Shown piece by piece: positions 31,420 to 42,874 of a stretch of DNA of 64,000 bases. Where the stretch lies: positions 34,531 to 98,530 of the forward strand of contig JAIRKL010000004.1 in NCBI GenBank assembly GCA_031260145.1, read 5' to 3'. Source of the stretch: Mycoplasmataceae bacterium (GTDB lineage: Bacteria > Bacillota_I > Bacilli_A > Mycoplasmatales > Mycoplasmoidaceae). Numbering within the stretch: the stretch's first letter is position 1; each line of letters opens with the position of its first letter. The notes under the pieces are model-generated. The model saw nothing but the letters and a program-made list of their open reading frames with translations, was not told the DNA's origin and did no database searches. Made by a program: the position numbers and the translations under genes.

Positions 31420-31870
31420 TTTCTATATCAGAAGTTTCAACATCTGTTGTAAGTCCAATTTCAATTTCATCATTCTTTATTTTTGGTTTTCCATAAAGTG
31501 CTTTATCTTTTTCATAACGAGCACGAGTAACTTTTGCTTTCTCAATTTTATCTTTATTAGTTGAAGCTTTGTAACCATATGCTTTTTCTAAATTATTAAT
31601 TAATATCCTTAAAACACTATCATTTAAAAGTGCAAGTCTGTTAAATTCTTTAATAATTGAAGCATCACTAGTTTCAAAAGTAAAAATAAAATAGTAAGCA
31701 GAAGTTTCTTTTTTAATTTGGTAAGCAAGTTCTCTTTTTCCAAGAGTTGTTTTGTCTAATTCGTAATTTTTTTCTTTAGATATCAAATTAATCAAATTAG
31801 AAATATTTTTCAATGCTTCACTTTCTTTTAAAGAACCATTTACTAATAAATCAATTTCGTACTTTACCAT
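31412..31870 (-). CDS. rpsF: ribosomal protein S6
   Basis: S6 (152 residues; the core is ~95) begins MVKYEIDLLVNGSL and has the LGKRELAYQIKKETSAYYF strand characteristic of the family. A C-terminal charged tail (IEKAKVTRARYEKDK onward) extends it, as often seen in mycoplasmas. It heads the operon; a TATATAAT lies about 30 bases upstream. The region further upstream carries the element shared with rpoB. Confidence 0.95.
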   Translation of the reverse strand: MVKYEIDLLVNGSLKESEALKNISNLINLISKEKNYELDKTTLGKRELAYQIKKETSAYYFIFTFETSDASIIKEFNRLALLNDSVLRILINNLEKAYGYKASTNKDKIEKAKVTRARYEKDKALYGKPKIKNDEIEIGLTTDVETSDIENE

Positions 31871-31922
31871 TCTTGCTTATTAATCTTTCTTATATTATAT
31901 AATAAATAGGCCCAATTTTTTC

Positions 31923-31994
31923 TTGTAACTCAAGTTTAGGAGATAATTGAGAGTTCACTTCTTAAAACTGCTTGTTTTTCATTAGATATGTGAA
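31923..31994 (-). promoter_or_regulatory. upstream element shared with rpoB
   Basis: Read on the minus strand: TTCACATATCTA, then TTTTAAGAAG, then ATTATCTCCTAAACT, the same order as at 6010-6074. The flanks AACTC and GAGTT can pair around the core. Confidence 0.4.
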
Positions 31995-32066
31995 AGTTTA
32001 ATTCAATTTAAAGCACTTAATATAACCTTTGGTTTTATTACCTTTGACAATATAATTTACACAATA

Positions 32067-32726
32067 ATGGCATTGTTGATAGACCCTCGTAAAAAAGAAA
32101 ATTCTGAAAATTTTAATCCAAATGTTATTAATGACACAATTGATTATAAGGTTCCAACTGGTTCTAAAGTATTTTTTTGAATCCTGGTTGGAATTACACT
32201 AGGATTATTTGCAATTTATCTTATTACGTGTAATAATTGATTCAAAAGAAAACAAATTGAAGTTAATACTTTTTCTTCAAATATTCAAATTCAATTAATT
32301 AAGCGTCGTGATACATTAGTTAAATTACTTGATTCAACTAAATCTAGTGTTACCTTTGAAAAAGATTTATTAACAAAAGTTACAGAATTAAGAAATATAA
32401 ATAGAAATGCACCAATCGATAGTAAAACAAAAGCAGAAACAGAAGGTAAAATGAACAATGTTTTTGGAAAAATGGTAGCTACAATTGAAAATTATCCTAA
32501 TCTTAAATCCACTGATGCAATTAGAGATTTGATGCAATCTGCTGATTATTGTGAAAGAGAAATAGCTGCTAATCGTAGACTTTACAATTCTGTTGTTAAT
32601 GAATTTAATCAAAAAATTTACATCTTCCCTAGTGCTTATGTTGCTTCTAGACGTGGTTATACTAATTTACCTCTTATCAAAGGAAGTGATGAACAATTAG
32701 AAGATGTTAAACTTGAAATTAAATAG
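32067..32726 (+). CDS. LemA family membrane protein
   Basis: The 219-residue protein has one N-terminal transmembrane segment (FWILVGITLGLFAIYLI, about residues 36-52). A long antiparallel helical bundle typical of LemA follows: QLIKRRDTLVKLLDSTK, ATIENYPNLKS, AANRRLYNSVVNEFNQKI, FPSAYVA. LemA proteins are widespread; their cellular role is not settled. TATAAT lies ten bases before ATG 32067. ftsY follows 65 bases later. Confidence 0.85.
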
Positions 32727-32791
32727 TCGCTCTTCAAAAAGTATTTATTTTTCTAAAGTTGTTAAAAGTATAATACTTTTATACTAATAAA

Positions 32792-33814
32792 ATGAGTATT
32801 TTCACTAAAATTAAAAACTTATTTAATAAAAAAAAAGATTTTAATAAAGCAGTAAAAGAAAAAGTTGAAGAAAATGTATTAGTTGAACAAAAAAAATTTG
32901 ATGATGGATTAAAAAAATCTTCTTCTTTAATAAATGATTCAATTGATGAAATACTTAAAAATTTTAATATTATTGATGAAAAATTAGAAGAAAAAATATT
33001 AGAAACATTTATAAGTTTTGATATTGGATATCATTCAAGTAAAAAAATTACAAATGCTATCATAGATGAAATTAAAATTCAAAACATTAAAGATTCAGCT
33101 TTAATTAAAGAAATAATTGTTGATAAATTAATAATTTATTACATTCAAGGCACCAATGTTGATACATGTTTAAATATTAAAAAAGATGAAACAAATGTTA
33201 TTCTAGTTAGCGGTGTCAATGGAGTTGGAAAAACAACAACAATCGCAAAACTTGCTTATTTTTTCAAAAACAAAGGATTTTCAATTTGTTTAATTGCAGC
33301 TGACACTTTTAGAGCAGCTGCTGTTGAACAATTAGAAAACTGAGCTAATAAACTACAAATAAAAATATTTAAACCTCAAAAAGAAGGACAAGATCCTGCT
33401 AGCGTTGTATACTCAGGAATGGGTTATGCTAAAGAAAATAAAATAGATGTTGTTCTTTGCGATACAAGTGGCAGATTACAAAATAAAACTAATTTAATGA
33501 ATGAACTTAAAAAAATTAATCAAATTATGAAAAAATTTGATAATAATCAACCTAAAGAATCATTATTAGTTGTTGACGCAACAAGTGGACAAAATGGTTT
33601 ATTTCAAGCAAAATCATTTAATGAAATAGCTGATATTAGTGGGATAGTATTAACTAAAATTGATAGTTCAAGTAAAGGTGGAATAATACTTTCAATCAAG
33701 GATGTTTTAAATATACCAATTAAATTTATTGGTACCGGAGAAAAACTAGATGATTTACAAGAATTTGATTTAGAATCATATGTATTAGGATTGGTTAGTG
33801 AAATTAAAATTTAA
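32792..33814 (+). CDS. ftsY: signal recognition particle receptor FtsY
   Basis: FtsY delivers SRP-bound ribosomes to the translocon. The 340-residue product has a charged N-terminal region, then the NG domain: [16 protein letters not shown] (P loop), [35 protein letters not shown] and [16 protein letters not shown]. One TGA is Trp (LENWANK). Standard length for a mollicute FtsY. Confidence 0.96.
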
Positions 33815-33875
33815 TTTTTATTTGATTCCATTATTGTATTCGCACCATGATTATTTTAATAAATAATAATATAAA

Positions 33876-33881
33876 TATAAT
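33876..33881 (+). promoter_or_regulatory. rplS -10 box (leaderless)
   Basis: TATAAT is exactly six bases before the rplS ATG. Confidence 0.6.
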
Positions 33882-33887
33882 TAATAT

Positions 33888-34259
33888 ATGTCATTAAATA
33901 AACAAGCAATTATTAATATGGTTGAATCAACCCAAACTCGTGATGATCTTCCAGAATTTAAAAGTGGTGATGTTGTTTCTGTACACTTAAAAATTACAGA
34001 AAATGGAAAGACTCGTATTCAAAAGATTGAAGGTTTAGTAATACGAGTACGTGGTTCTGGAATTAGAAAAACATTTATTTTAAGAAAAGAGACTCTTGGA
34101 GTTTATTCAGAAATTTCTTTTGTTTCTGCAAACCCTAATATTGTTAAGATTATTGTTGTAAGAAAAGGAAAAGTTAGAAGAAATTATCTTTCTTACATTA
34201 GAGAAAGACAAGGAAAATCTGCTAGAATTAAATCTGCTGTTGTTAAAAAAAACGTTTAA
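33888..34259 (+). CDS. rplS: ribosomal protein L19
   Basis: L19 (123 residues) sits at the subunit interface. The core FKSGDVVSVHLKITENGKTR, IQKIEGLVIRVRGSGIRKTF and GKVRRNYLSYIRERQGKSAR is intact. It has its own TATAAT six bases before the ATG, and stands alone without trmD or rpsP. Confidence 0.96.
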   Translation: MSLNKQAIINMVESTQTRDDLPEFKSGDVVSVHLKITENGKTRIQKIEGLVIRVRGSGIRKTFILRKETLGVYSEISFVSANPNIVKIIVVRKGKVRRNYLSYIRERQGKSARIKSAVVKKNV

Positions 34260-34321
34260 TTTTCTAATTTTAAATTACTTTTTTTCTCAAAGAATTAATA
34301 TTTAGAAATAGTTATAAACAC

Positions 34322-34327
34322 TATAAT
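34322..34327 (+). promoter_or_regulatory. -10 box for the 34334 gene (leaderless)
   Basis: TATAAT is exactly six bases before ATG 34334. Confidence 0.55.
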
Positions 34328-34333
34328 TAAATT

Positions 34334-34561
34334 ATGAAAAACGATAAAAATAATGAAAGTGATTTCTTTGTTTCTGTAACAATAGATTTGAGTAAAAAAG
34401 GGTATGAAATGATAAAAAAAGATTATCAAGATTTTTTACGAAACTTTGAATACGCACCAATTGGAACACCGATTCCTCAATTTGAGGATTACTTAGCTTT
34501 TATTTTAGAGACTTCTTCAAAACACTATACATTTGTTTCTGAAAATAAAGAAATAGACTAA
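34334..34561 (+). CDS. hypothetical 75-residue protein
   Basis: Small soluble-looking protein (MKNDKNNESDFFVSVTIDLS...), with an alternating pattern compatible with a small alpha/beta fold and an acidic end. I do not recognise the family. Its stop overlaps the next start (TAATG), and a leaderless promoter precedes it. This supports a real gene heading a three-gene unit with the glycosyltransferase-like and RDD genes. Confidence 0.6.
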   Translation: MKNDKNNESDFFVSVTIDLSKKGYEMIKKDYQDFLRNFEYAPIGTPIPQFEDYLAFILETSSKHYTFVSENKEID

Positions 34562-35421
34562 TGTTTTCAATTTTTTTTTACATAAATAAATATACGAAAA
34601 ATCTTCCTAATTCTTTAGATTCAATAATTTCATTAGTTAATGAGGAAGTTGAATTGAATATTTTTTGTGATGCTTGTAATGAAGAAATTGATGTTATATT
34701 TAAAGATATTAATTTATTGAATAAAAATATTTCAATCACAAAAACTATTAGTCATAAAGGCATGGAATTTTTCATTAATACAAATTTGATTCGTACTAAT
34801 ATCAAATATGTCTGAATTATTGATGGAAGTGTTAGTGTTAATAAGGTTATTTTTAATTCATTAATTAAAAAGATAAAAACAAATAATTATGATATTGTTT
34901 TTTTTAACTCCTTAAAAACTAAAAATGCTGTTATTGAAAATAATTTAAAAGATTTTTATTCTTGTCTACGACCAATTTTTTTTGATAAATTCTTCAATAT
35001 TGATTTTATCAAATCGAATTTATCCTTATTTAACTCATTAGATTATTTATCTTTCTTTTATAAAATATTTCCTTTATTTAGAAATGCTTATTTTTCAGAA
35101 GAAAAAGTTATCGCTACAACCAATGTTGATTTGCAATCTACATTAACAATCAAAAAAACTATTTCTTCTTTAAATGAATTTGTAATTAATTACAATCAAT
35201 CAAATTATTGAAAATTAAATAGAAATTTTGTCGAGGCAAACATTTTATATTTTGTTTTCTTTGTATTCTTAAAACAAGTTAATCAATATGAAAAAAATAA
35301 ACATGTTAAAAATGCATTAAAAATATATATTAAGAGCTTTTTAGTATCATATTTTCCAAATTATAGGAACAATAATATTTATAAAGATATATTTGCAACT
35401 GTGTTTAATGAATGAAAATAA
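34561..35421 (+). CDS. putative glycosyltransferase family 2-like protein
   Basis: A 286-residue protein. MFSIFFYINKYTKNLPNSLDSI starts like a GT2 fold. KYVWIIDGSVSVNK could hold the acidic metal-binding region, though without a clean DxD. The end VSYFPNYRNNNIYKD resembles the C terminus of the gene at 14699-15760. I infer a sugar transferase acting at the membrane; substrate unknown. TGA codons are Trp, including two near the C terminus. The RDD gene starts inside its last codons. Confidence 0.5.
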
Positions 35422-36091
35422 TTTATATTTCCCAACATCTAGAAGAAGAATATTTACTGGATTTCTAGATTTTCTATTTTCCTACCTTTTAATTATTGGT
35501 TTCTTCATTCTTTTTAATTTCTTAATTAAACAGAATTCATTAAAAATTATTTTCATTGCTCTTTTTTTTCTTATTATCCATACCACATATTTTTTAATCA
35601 TTCCAATTTTTACTAAAAAAACATTATTTATGCTTGCTTTTAAACTTAAAATAAGTTTTTTAAATGATAAACATTTTCTTTGTCTTTTTAAAAAAAATCT
35701 TTTTATTTGAATAATTCAAGATTTCATTATTTTTATTTTCTTCTTCATCATTTCATTTTTCAATGATATGGAAATAAAAAGAATATTTGATTTATTGTGA
35801 AACGCAAAGAAAGATAATAATCATTTAAATGATTATTTTTTAGTCCTAGCATTTAAATTAATGTTTTCACTTTCCTTTTTAATGCAGCTTTTCATCTTTA
35901 TAAATACATCAATGAAATCTAAAAATTCCACTCTGATTGACGATTGAAGTCTTACGAGAATTTATTATGATGAATTTTTAAAAAAAGATAGTATAGATGA
36001 AAAAGATAGCAAAGATAAAAAACCTCATTTTGAAAAATTACCTTTTAAATTAGGAAAAGATGAAAAAATTGAAATTGAAAAAATAGAATAA
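35408..36091 (+). CDS. RDD family membrane protein
   Basis: A 227-residue protein starting at ATG 35408, overlapping the previous gene by 14 bases. The N terminus FPTSRRRIFTGFLDFLFSYLL carries the Arg...Asp pattern of RDD membrane proteins. About four membrane segments follow, then a charged Lys/Glu-rich cytoplasmic tail. Some RDD proteins are transporters, but no function can be assigned here. Two TGA Trp codons. Confidence 0.65.
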
Positions 36092-36117
36092 ATAGATAAA
36101 TTTAAAAATAAATAAAT

Positions 36118-38319
36118 ATGAATGACTTTTTATCTTCCTTAAACATTAACCAAAAAAGAGCAGTAACTGCTCCATTTGATGTTCCAATAGTTGTAATTGC
36201 GGGAGCTGGAACTGGAAAAACAAAAGTTCTTACAACAAGAATAATGTATCTTTTGGAAGAATTAGAATACACATGTGAAAATATTCTTGCACTTACATTT
36301 ACAAACAAAGCTGCTTTTGAAATGGTAGAAAGAATCGAAAGAGCTGGTTTTCCAAAAATTACATGAATGAGTACTTATAGCTCTTTAGGACTTAAAATAT
36401 TAAAAGAAGATATTGGAAAATTAAATAGAAACAACAATTTTGTTGTAATTGATGAAGAAGAACAAAATGATATTATTTTAACTATTAAAAGAAGAATTAA
36501 TAATGTTAATTTAACAGATGCAAAACTTTCTAAATCTCCACGAGTAATTATTGGAATAATAAATGATATTTATACTATTTTTTTTGATGAAATTTATAAC
36601 AATAATTTTTCTAAAATATTAAACTCTAAAAATTTTTGATGAAAATATCATTTAAATGATAAGGAAAAACAAGATATTTTTGATATATTTTGTCAATATC
36701 ACGAGTTAAAGAAGAATGATAATTATGTTGATTACAATGATTTATTAAATCTGCCATTAATAATTTTTGAAAATGACCCCATCACTAGACAAAAATGACA
36801 AAAAAGGTTTTCTTATATCCTAGTTGATGAGTTTCAAGATACAAGTTATTTACAATTTAAATTTCTTTTATATTTATATAACCCTAATCAAAATAATTTA
36901 TTTGTTGTTGGAGATCCTGATCAAACAATTTATACATGAAGAGGAGCGTACCCACATATATTTAAAGATTTATATCAAAAATTTCCTAATTGTATTAAAA
37001 TAACCCTTGATAAAAATTATCGTTCCACACAAAACATTTTGGATGCCGGGAATCAAGTTATTTCATGCAATAAAAATAGGGATGATAAAAAATTATTTAG
37101 TGATAAAAAAAATCAAGAATTGGTCAATATATATATTGGCGAAACAAAAGAAAAACAATGAAATTTTGTTGTTAATGAAATTGAAAAATTAAAAACAAAA
37201 TATGAATATAAAGATATGGTTATTTTATATCGGAGCAAAAATGAAACACAGATGGTAGAAAATAAATTTATTGTTAAACAAATACCTTATAAAATATTCG
37301 GTGGAATAAAGTTTTGGCAAAGAAGAGAAATAAAAGATATTCTTTCTTTTTTAAAACTTAGTGTTAACAATAATGATGAACTTGCTTTAAAAAGAATAAT
37401 CTATTTTACAAAAGCAGGAATTGGAGAAACAAAGATTGAAAATATAAATAAAACTGCAAAGGAAAATAATATTTCTTTTTTTGAAGCTTTAAAATTCGAA
37501 ACAAATCCTAAAATAATTTCCTTTATCAAAAAAGTAGAAGAAATATTGAATGAAATAATTAATTTGTCAATAAGCCAATCTATTGAAAAAATTATTGAAA
37601 AAACTAAATATTATGATTTTTTAACTAATGAATATGAAGTTACAGATGCTTTAGAAAGAGAACAAAATGTCAAAGAACTTATAAATACTGCACTTGTTAA
37701 AGAAAAAGAAATTGAAAATAAATACATATCAATTCCAGATTTTTTAAATGAGATATCACTTTACATAAGCTCAAATGATACAATAGTACAAGGAAATGAT
37801 TTTGTGTCATTGATGACTATACATCATGCAAAAGGATTAGAATTTAAAATTGTATTTGTTGTTGGTATGGTGGATGGTATTTTCCCAAATAATAATACAG
37901 ATAATTATGAAGAGGAAAGAAGACTAGCATATGTTGCAATTACACGTGCAAAAGAAATTTTATATTTATGTGGATACAAGGAAGTTACAGGTTATTTAAG
38001 AGATTGAAGAATGCCAACAGTCAATTTTCAATTTATTAAAGAGGCACAAGGAATACATGCAAGAAAAATTCAGGATTCATATAAAACACTAAATGAATTA
38101 AAAAATGATTTTTTCGATTCAACAAAAAATATACCAGTGAATGAACGTTACAATGAATTTGGTTTGGAGATCGATATTGGAGATTTCATTATTCATACTG
38201 TTTTTGGCCAAGGACAAGTTATTGGAAAAAATTGTGACGAAATTGATGTAATATTTAACACTGGAAAAACAATGAAATTAAATAGCAGACATAAGTCAAT
38301 TAGCAAAAAAGTTATTTAA
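36118..38319 (+). CDS. pcrA: UvrD/PcrA-type superfamily 1 DNA helicase
   Basis: The 733-residue helicase has the Q motif (LNINQKRAVTAP), Walker A GAGTGKT (~residues 29-35), DEFQDTSYLQF (Walker B region), GDPDQTIYTWRGAY, and LMTIHHAKGLEFKIVF with YVAITRAKEILYL. It unwinds DNA in excision repair and clears blocked forks. UvrD, PcrA and Rep are hard to separate by eye; PcrA is the usual Gram-positive-lineage name. About ten in-frame TGA codons are Trp. Confidence 0.93.
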
Positions 38320-38332
38320 AAAACTTATCTAG

Positions 38333-38980
38333 TTATACATTTTCATTTATAAATTTTTCTCATGAAGGATGTGAAGGAAGAGGCTTTCCATGCGCTTGAC
38401 AAATTCAATCAATATTTTTCATATCTAGTGAAAAAAGATATTGTTTATATATCTCTTCGTCAAGGTTAAACTCAGAAGGAGTCAACATAATTTCTCCTGC
38501 TTTTGATTGAATCATATCGCCGCAAAAAAGCATATTTTTTCATAAAAACATAATCATACCAAAAGAGTGAAAACGTTTTGGCGTATAAATTATCTCAAAT
38601 TCATCTATTTTATTACCTTCTAATATAGTTGCATATTCTTTATAGGTAAGAAGTTCATCCTTAACTTTTTGTTCAATAAATTCATAAGGTAAGCTTTTTT
38701 CCATCCAATGATCATATTCTTCTTTTGAACAATAAACGGGAACTTTTAAATTTTCAACTAAATATTTTAAACTTCCAATATGGTCTCAATCAGTATGTGT
38801 TAATAATATATTATTTATTTTTTTTATATCAATGCCCAACTTCTTTATTTCTTCTATTATTTTTTCTCCTAAGTCAGGAAAACTAGCATCAATTAATGTA
38901 TAACCTTTTTTTGTTGGTATAAGATAAATGTGCGATTTTAATGTACTATCAAGTGAAATAACACCATTTTGAAGTAACAT
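38333..38980 (-). CDS. metallo-beta-lactamase fold hydrolase
   Basis: A 215-residue protein with LLTHTDWDHIGSLKYLVE (HxHxDH-like; the first His pair is HTDWDH), GDMIQ and AHGKPLPSSHPSW. These are the metal ligands of the MBL fold. Such proteins are often glyoxalase II-like or lactonase-like; no substrate can be named. It begins 32 bases after the pflA stop in the same direction and may be the third gene of the pfl operon. Confidence 0.8.
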
Positions 38981-39012
38981 AACAAAAAAATTATATGAAA
39001 ATATTTTTATTA

Positions 39013-39729
39013 TTAAAAAACTCTTTTATCATCTAAAAAATTTTTAAGATTTTCAATTTCTTTGCTGTTTGGAATATTTTCTTTATTCATTTTATATTTG
39101 ATTCCTAAACTCTTATATTTTTCTTTTGCTAAAATATGAAGAGGTAAAATTTCAAATCTTTCCATAAAAATGAGTTTTGAAATTATTTTCTTAATATTTT
39201 TTATATTAATATCTTGATCAGTATATTTTTTAGCATACACAAAGCGAATTCAATATTTATGTTTTTTTTGTTCTAAAAAATTAATCAATTTAAGTTCATT
39301 GGTGTTACTTTTATTAGTTATTTTTTTGTGTCATTTTTTGACTGTGTGTTTTATATCGATTAAAAAAAAAACATCATTTTCTAACAATTTACTAATTTTC
39401 TTTTTATCAAAAAAATATCCTGATGTATCAATGCAAAGATTTATATTTCTTTTTTTGCATTCTTTTGCTAATTCCTTGCAGAAATCATATTGTATTAAGG
39501 GTTCTCCTCCTGATAATGTTATTCCACCATTTTTGTAAAATTCTTTTGTTTTTTCGAATTCAACAATTATTTTTTTTACATTAATTTTTTTTTTACTTTT
39601 AAACCAACATTCTGGATTATGGCAATAAACACATCGATATGGACAATGATTTAAAAAGACAACCATTCTATTACCAAAACCATCAACAGTAGAAAAACTT
39701 TCAATTTTGAAATATTCAATAGTATTCAT
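39013..39729 (-). CDS. pflA: pyruvate formate-lyase activating enzyme (radical SAM)
   Basis: PflA generates the glycyl radical on PflB. The 238-residue protein has FSTVDGFGNRMVVFL, the cluster motif CPYRCVYCHNPECW, GGITLSGGEPLIQ and CIDTSGYFF. These are typical for PflA. Its ATG follows the pflB stop by one base. Two TGA Trp codons occur near the middle. Confidence 0.93.
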
Positions 39730-39730
39730 T

Positions 39731-41971
39731 TTATATTGAAGAATGAAAAGTACGATTTATAACATCATCTTGTTGTTCTTTTGTTAATTTGATAAAATTA
39801 ACTGCATAACCAGAAACACGAATCGTTAAAGAAGGATATTTTGAAGGATTTTCTTGTGCATCTAAAAGAGTTTCTTTATTTAACACATTAACATTTAGAT
39901 GTTGTGCTTTTTTTGAAAAATATGCATCCAACAAATTAATTAGGTTTTCTTTTTGTTCCTCTAAACTTTTTCCTAATGTTTGCGGAATAATAGTGAAAGT
40001 ATTTGAAATTCCATCTTGGGCTAAAGAATAAGGAAGTTTAGCGACAGAACACAAAGATGCAATTGCACCTTTATCATCTCTATGATTCATTGGGTTAGCA
40101 CCTGGCGCAAAAGGCTCTTTATATTTTCTTCCATCTGGAGTATTTCCAGTATTTTTTCCATAAACAATATTGGAAGTTATTGTAAGTATAGAAACAGTTG
40201 CTTCTGAGTTTCTATATGTCTTATGTTTTTTTAATTCTTTTTCATACATTTTTAATACTCATTTACCAATTTTATCCACTTTTTCATCATTGTTTCCAAA
40301 TTTTGGAAAATCTCCAATGATTTTAAAATCAGTTGCAATATAGTCTTCTGTTCCTTCAACTTTTTTTCAAATTGGATAAACATTTGCATACTTTATCGCT
40401 GATAAACTATCAACAAGAATTGAAAAACCAGCAATTCCGGTTGCAAAGAAACGGTGAACATTAGTGTCATATAATGCCATTTGTAATGACTCATAATAAT
40501 ATTTGTCATGCATATAGTGAATAATATTTAAAGTGTTAACATAAAGTTCCACTAATCAAGAAAGATATTTTAAGAATCTCTCCTTTACTTTTTTGTATTC
40601 AAGCGGTTTATCAGTAATTTCATATTGTTTCAAATCAGGTCCGATTTTGTTAAATTTACTAGTTTTTGGATCAATAGGAATAATTTCATCATATCCATTA
40701 TTGATTGCATATAAAAGTGTTTTTGGTAAATTTGCCCTAGCCCCAAAAAATTGCATTTCTTTCCCAATTTTCATAGCAGATACACAACATGCAATTGCAT
40801 AATCATCTCCTCTTAAAGGCCTCATTAAATCATCATTTTCATATTGAATTGACGACATCTCAATTGAACATTCAACACAAAAACTTTTAAAATAAGGTGG
40901 TAATTTTTCACTTCATAATATGGTTAAATTTGGTTCTGGAGAAGGTCCTAAATTTTTAAGTGTTTGCAGAAAACGAAAACATGTTTTAGTAACTAATGTT
41001 CTTCCATCTTCTCCCATTCCACCTAAAACAATGGTTGCTCAAATAGGATCGCCAGAAAAAAGTTCATTATAACTTGGCGCTCGTAAGAATCTAACCATTC
41101 TTAATTTAATAACAAGGTTATCGATCAATTCTTGTGCTTCTTCTTCTGTTAAAAGTCCTTTTTTTATATCTTTTTCAATAAAAATATCAAAAAAAGCACT
41201 AACTCTTCCAACACTCATGGCAGCACCATTTTGTTCCTTTATTGCAGCTAAATAAGCAAAGTATGTTCATTGAATTGCTTCTTTTGCGGTGTTTGCTGGT
41301 TTAGAAATATCAAAACCATATTCTAATGCCATTTTTTTCATTCTTATAAAAGCGTTGTATTGTTCAGTTAACTCTTCTCGTAATCGAATTTTTTCTTCAC
41401 TCATTTCCCCATCTAATTTATTCCAATCACTTACTTTTTGTTTCATTAAAAAATCAACACCATATAAAGCAACTCTTCTATAATCGCCAATTATTCTGCC
41501 TCTTGCATAATTATCAGGAAGACCAGTGATTATGTGCACATGTCTTGCTTTTCTCATATTAGGAGTGTAAGCATCAAAAACACCTTGATTATGTGTTTTT
41601 CGATATTTAGAATATATTTCATTAATCATAGGATCTATTTCAAAATCATAAGATTCTGCCGCTGCTATTGCTTGTTTTATTCCACCTATTGGTAAAAATG
41701 CTCTTTCCAATGGATGTTCAGCTTGCAAACCAACAATTTCTTCTAAATCCTTATCAACATAACCAGCTTTAAAAGTGTCAGCAAAACTATTTCGTTTATC
41801 AAAACCAATGATTCCTTTTTGGTTTCTTTCTTGTTCAAATAGTTTTAAAACCTTTTCTCACAGTAATTTTGTTTTCTCAGAAGATGATTTTAAGAAAGAA
41901 GAATTATTTGTATAAGGAGAATAGTTTTCTTGAATAAATTTTCTAATATTGATATTATCAATAACTTCCAT
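39731..41971 (-). CDS. pflB: pyruvate formate-lyase
   Basis: PflB cleaves pyruvate with CoA into acetyl-CoA and formate under anaerobic conditions. The 746-residue protein has the catalytic Cys pair in [18 protein letters not shown] and the C-terminal glycyl-radical loop [12 protein letters not shown], with Gly near residue 721. Full length. I chose ATG 41971 ([20 protein letters not shown]), seven bases after a TATAAT, although the frame stays open upstream. It heads the pflB-pflA-MBL unit. Confidence 0.95.
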
Positions 41972-41978
41972 AAAGCTT

Positions 41979-41984
41979 ATTATA
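41979..41984 (-). promoter_or_regulatory. pflB -10 box (leaderless)
   Basis: TATAAT is seven bases before the pflB ATG. Confidence 0.55.
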
Positions 41985-42090
41985 TTTTTTAAATTCTTAC
42001 CTCTAAATTGAGTCCAATTTATCCTATTTTTTTTAATCCAAAAGTGTCCTAATTGAAATACAATTTCCTTAATTGAATTTTCTATTCTTA

Positions 42091-42332
42091 TTAGTAAACA
42101 TATTTGTGCCAAATAGTCTTTGATAAACGTGCAAAAGAAAATCTAAATATCTTAACAAATGATTTAAGTCTTCCAAAAGACACTATTAGTGGAAATACTA
42201 TTTTATATAGTACAAAAAACAATCATGAAGATTTTTGAACTATCACATCTTTCCCAAAGTTCTTTAAGATTTATTATTAGTGAGTTAATAGAATATTCTA
42301 ATAAAGAATTTAAAATAACAAAGCCCACTTAA
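42091..42332 (+). pseudogene. gene remnant between pflB and rplK
   Basis: One frame encodes QIVFDKRAKENLNILTNDLS and continues to FPKFFKIYY-stop. A second overlapping frame (ATG 42225-42332, 35 residues) encodes HLSQSSLRFIISELIEYSNK. The switch of plausible coding between frames suggests a frameshifted and truncated gene. Family not recognised. Confidence 0.35.
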
Positions 42333-42355
42333 CTTTTATTTCATAAACATTTTTA

Positions 42356-42361
42356 TATAAT
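42356..42361 (+). promoter_or_regulatory. rplKA -10 box
   Basis: TATAAT about 63 bases before the rplK start, giving a leader of about 55 bases. Confidence 0.55.
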
Positions 42362-42386
42362 ATAAAATAAGAACTTAGGAGAGTGT

Positions 42387-42419
42387 TTTACATTCGTTTG
42401 TACTAATCTGTTCTGTAAA
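42387..42419 (+). promoter_or_regulatory. rplK leader hairpin, possible L1 site
   Basis: TTTACA (42387-42392) pairs with TGTAAA (42414-42419). The 3' arm abuts AAGGAA, the ribosome binding site of rplK at ATG 42425. L1 represses L11-L1 operons through such leaders in other bacteria; the link here is inference. Confidence 0.4.
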
Positions 42420-42424
42420 GGAAT

Positions 42425-42874
42425 ATGGCAATTAAAGAACTTAAACGTATCGCAAAAATTCAATTGGTTGGTGGGCAAGCTCGTCCAGGTCCAGCTCTTG
42501 CTTCTATTGGTATCAATATGGCAGAATTTACTAAACAATTTAATGATCAAACAAAAGCTAGAAATGGTGAAGTTGTTCGTACAACAATTTGAGCATATTC
42601 TGATAAATCCTTTAAATTCTCCATTAAAGAAACAGAACCTATGAGTATTTTGATTAGAAAAGCTGCAAAAATTCAAAAAGGAGCAAAAAACCAAAAAACT
42701 GATACTGTTGCAACAATTACTAAGGAACAAGCTTTAGAAATCGCTAAAAAGAAATTAGTTGATTTAAATTCTTATGATGTTGAATATGCTTTAAGAATGG
42801 TTGCTGGTACCGCTAAACAAATGGGAGTTAAAATTAAGGATGTTAATCCAATAGTTTATGAGAATAAGAAGTAA
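42425..42874 (+). CDS. rplK: ribosomal protein L11
   Basis: L11 (149 residues) is part of the GTPase-associated centre. [20 protein letters not shown] and the C-terminal [14 protein letters not shown] are conserved. AAAGGAAT precedes ATG 42425. Its end overlaps rplA by 17 bases. Confidence 0.97.
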
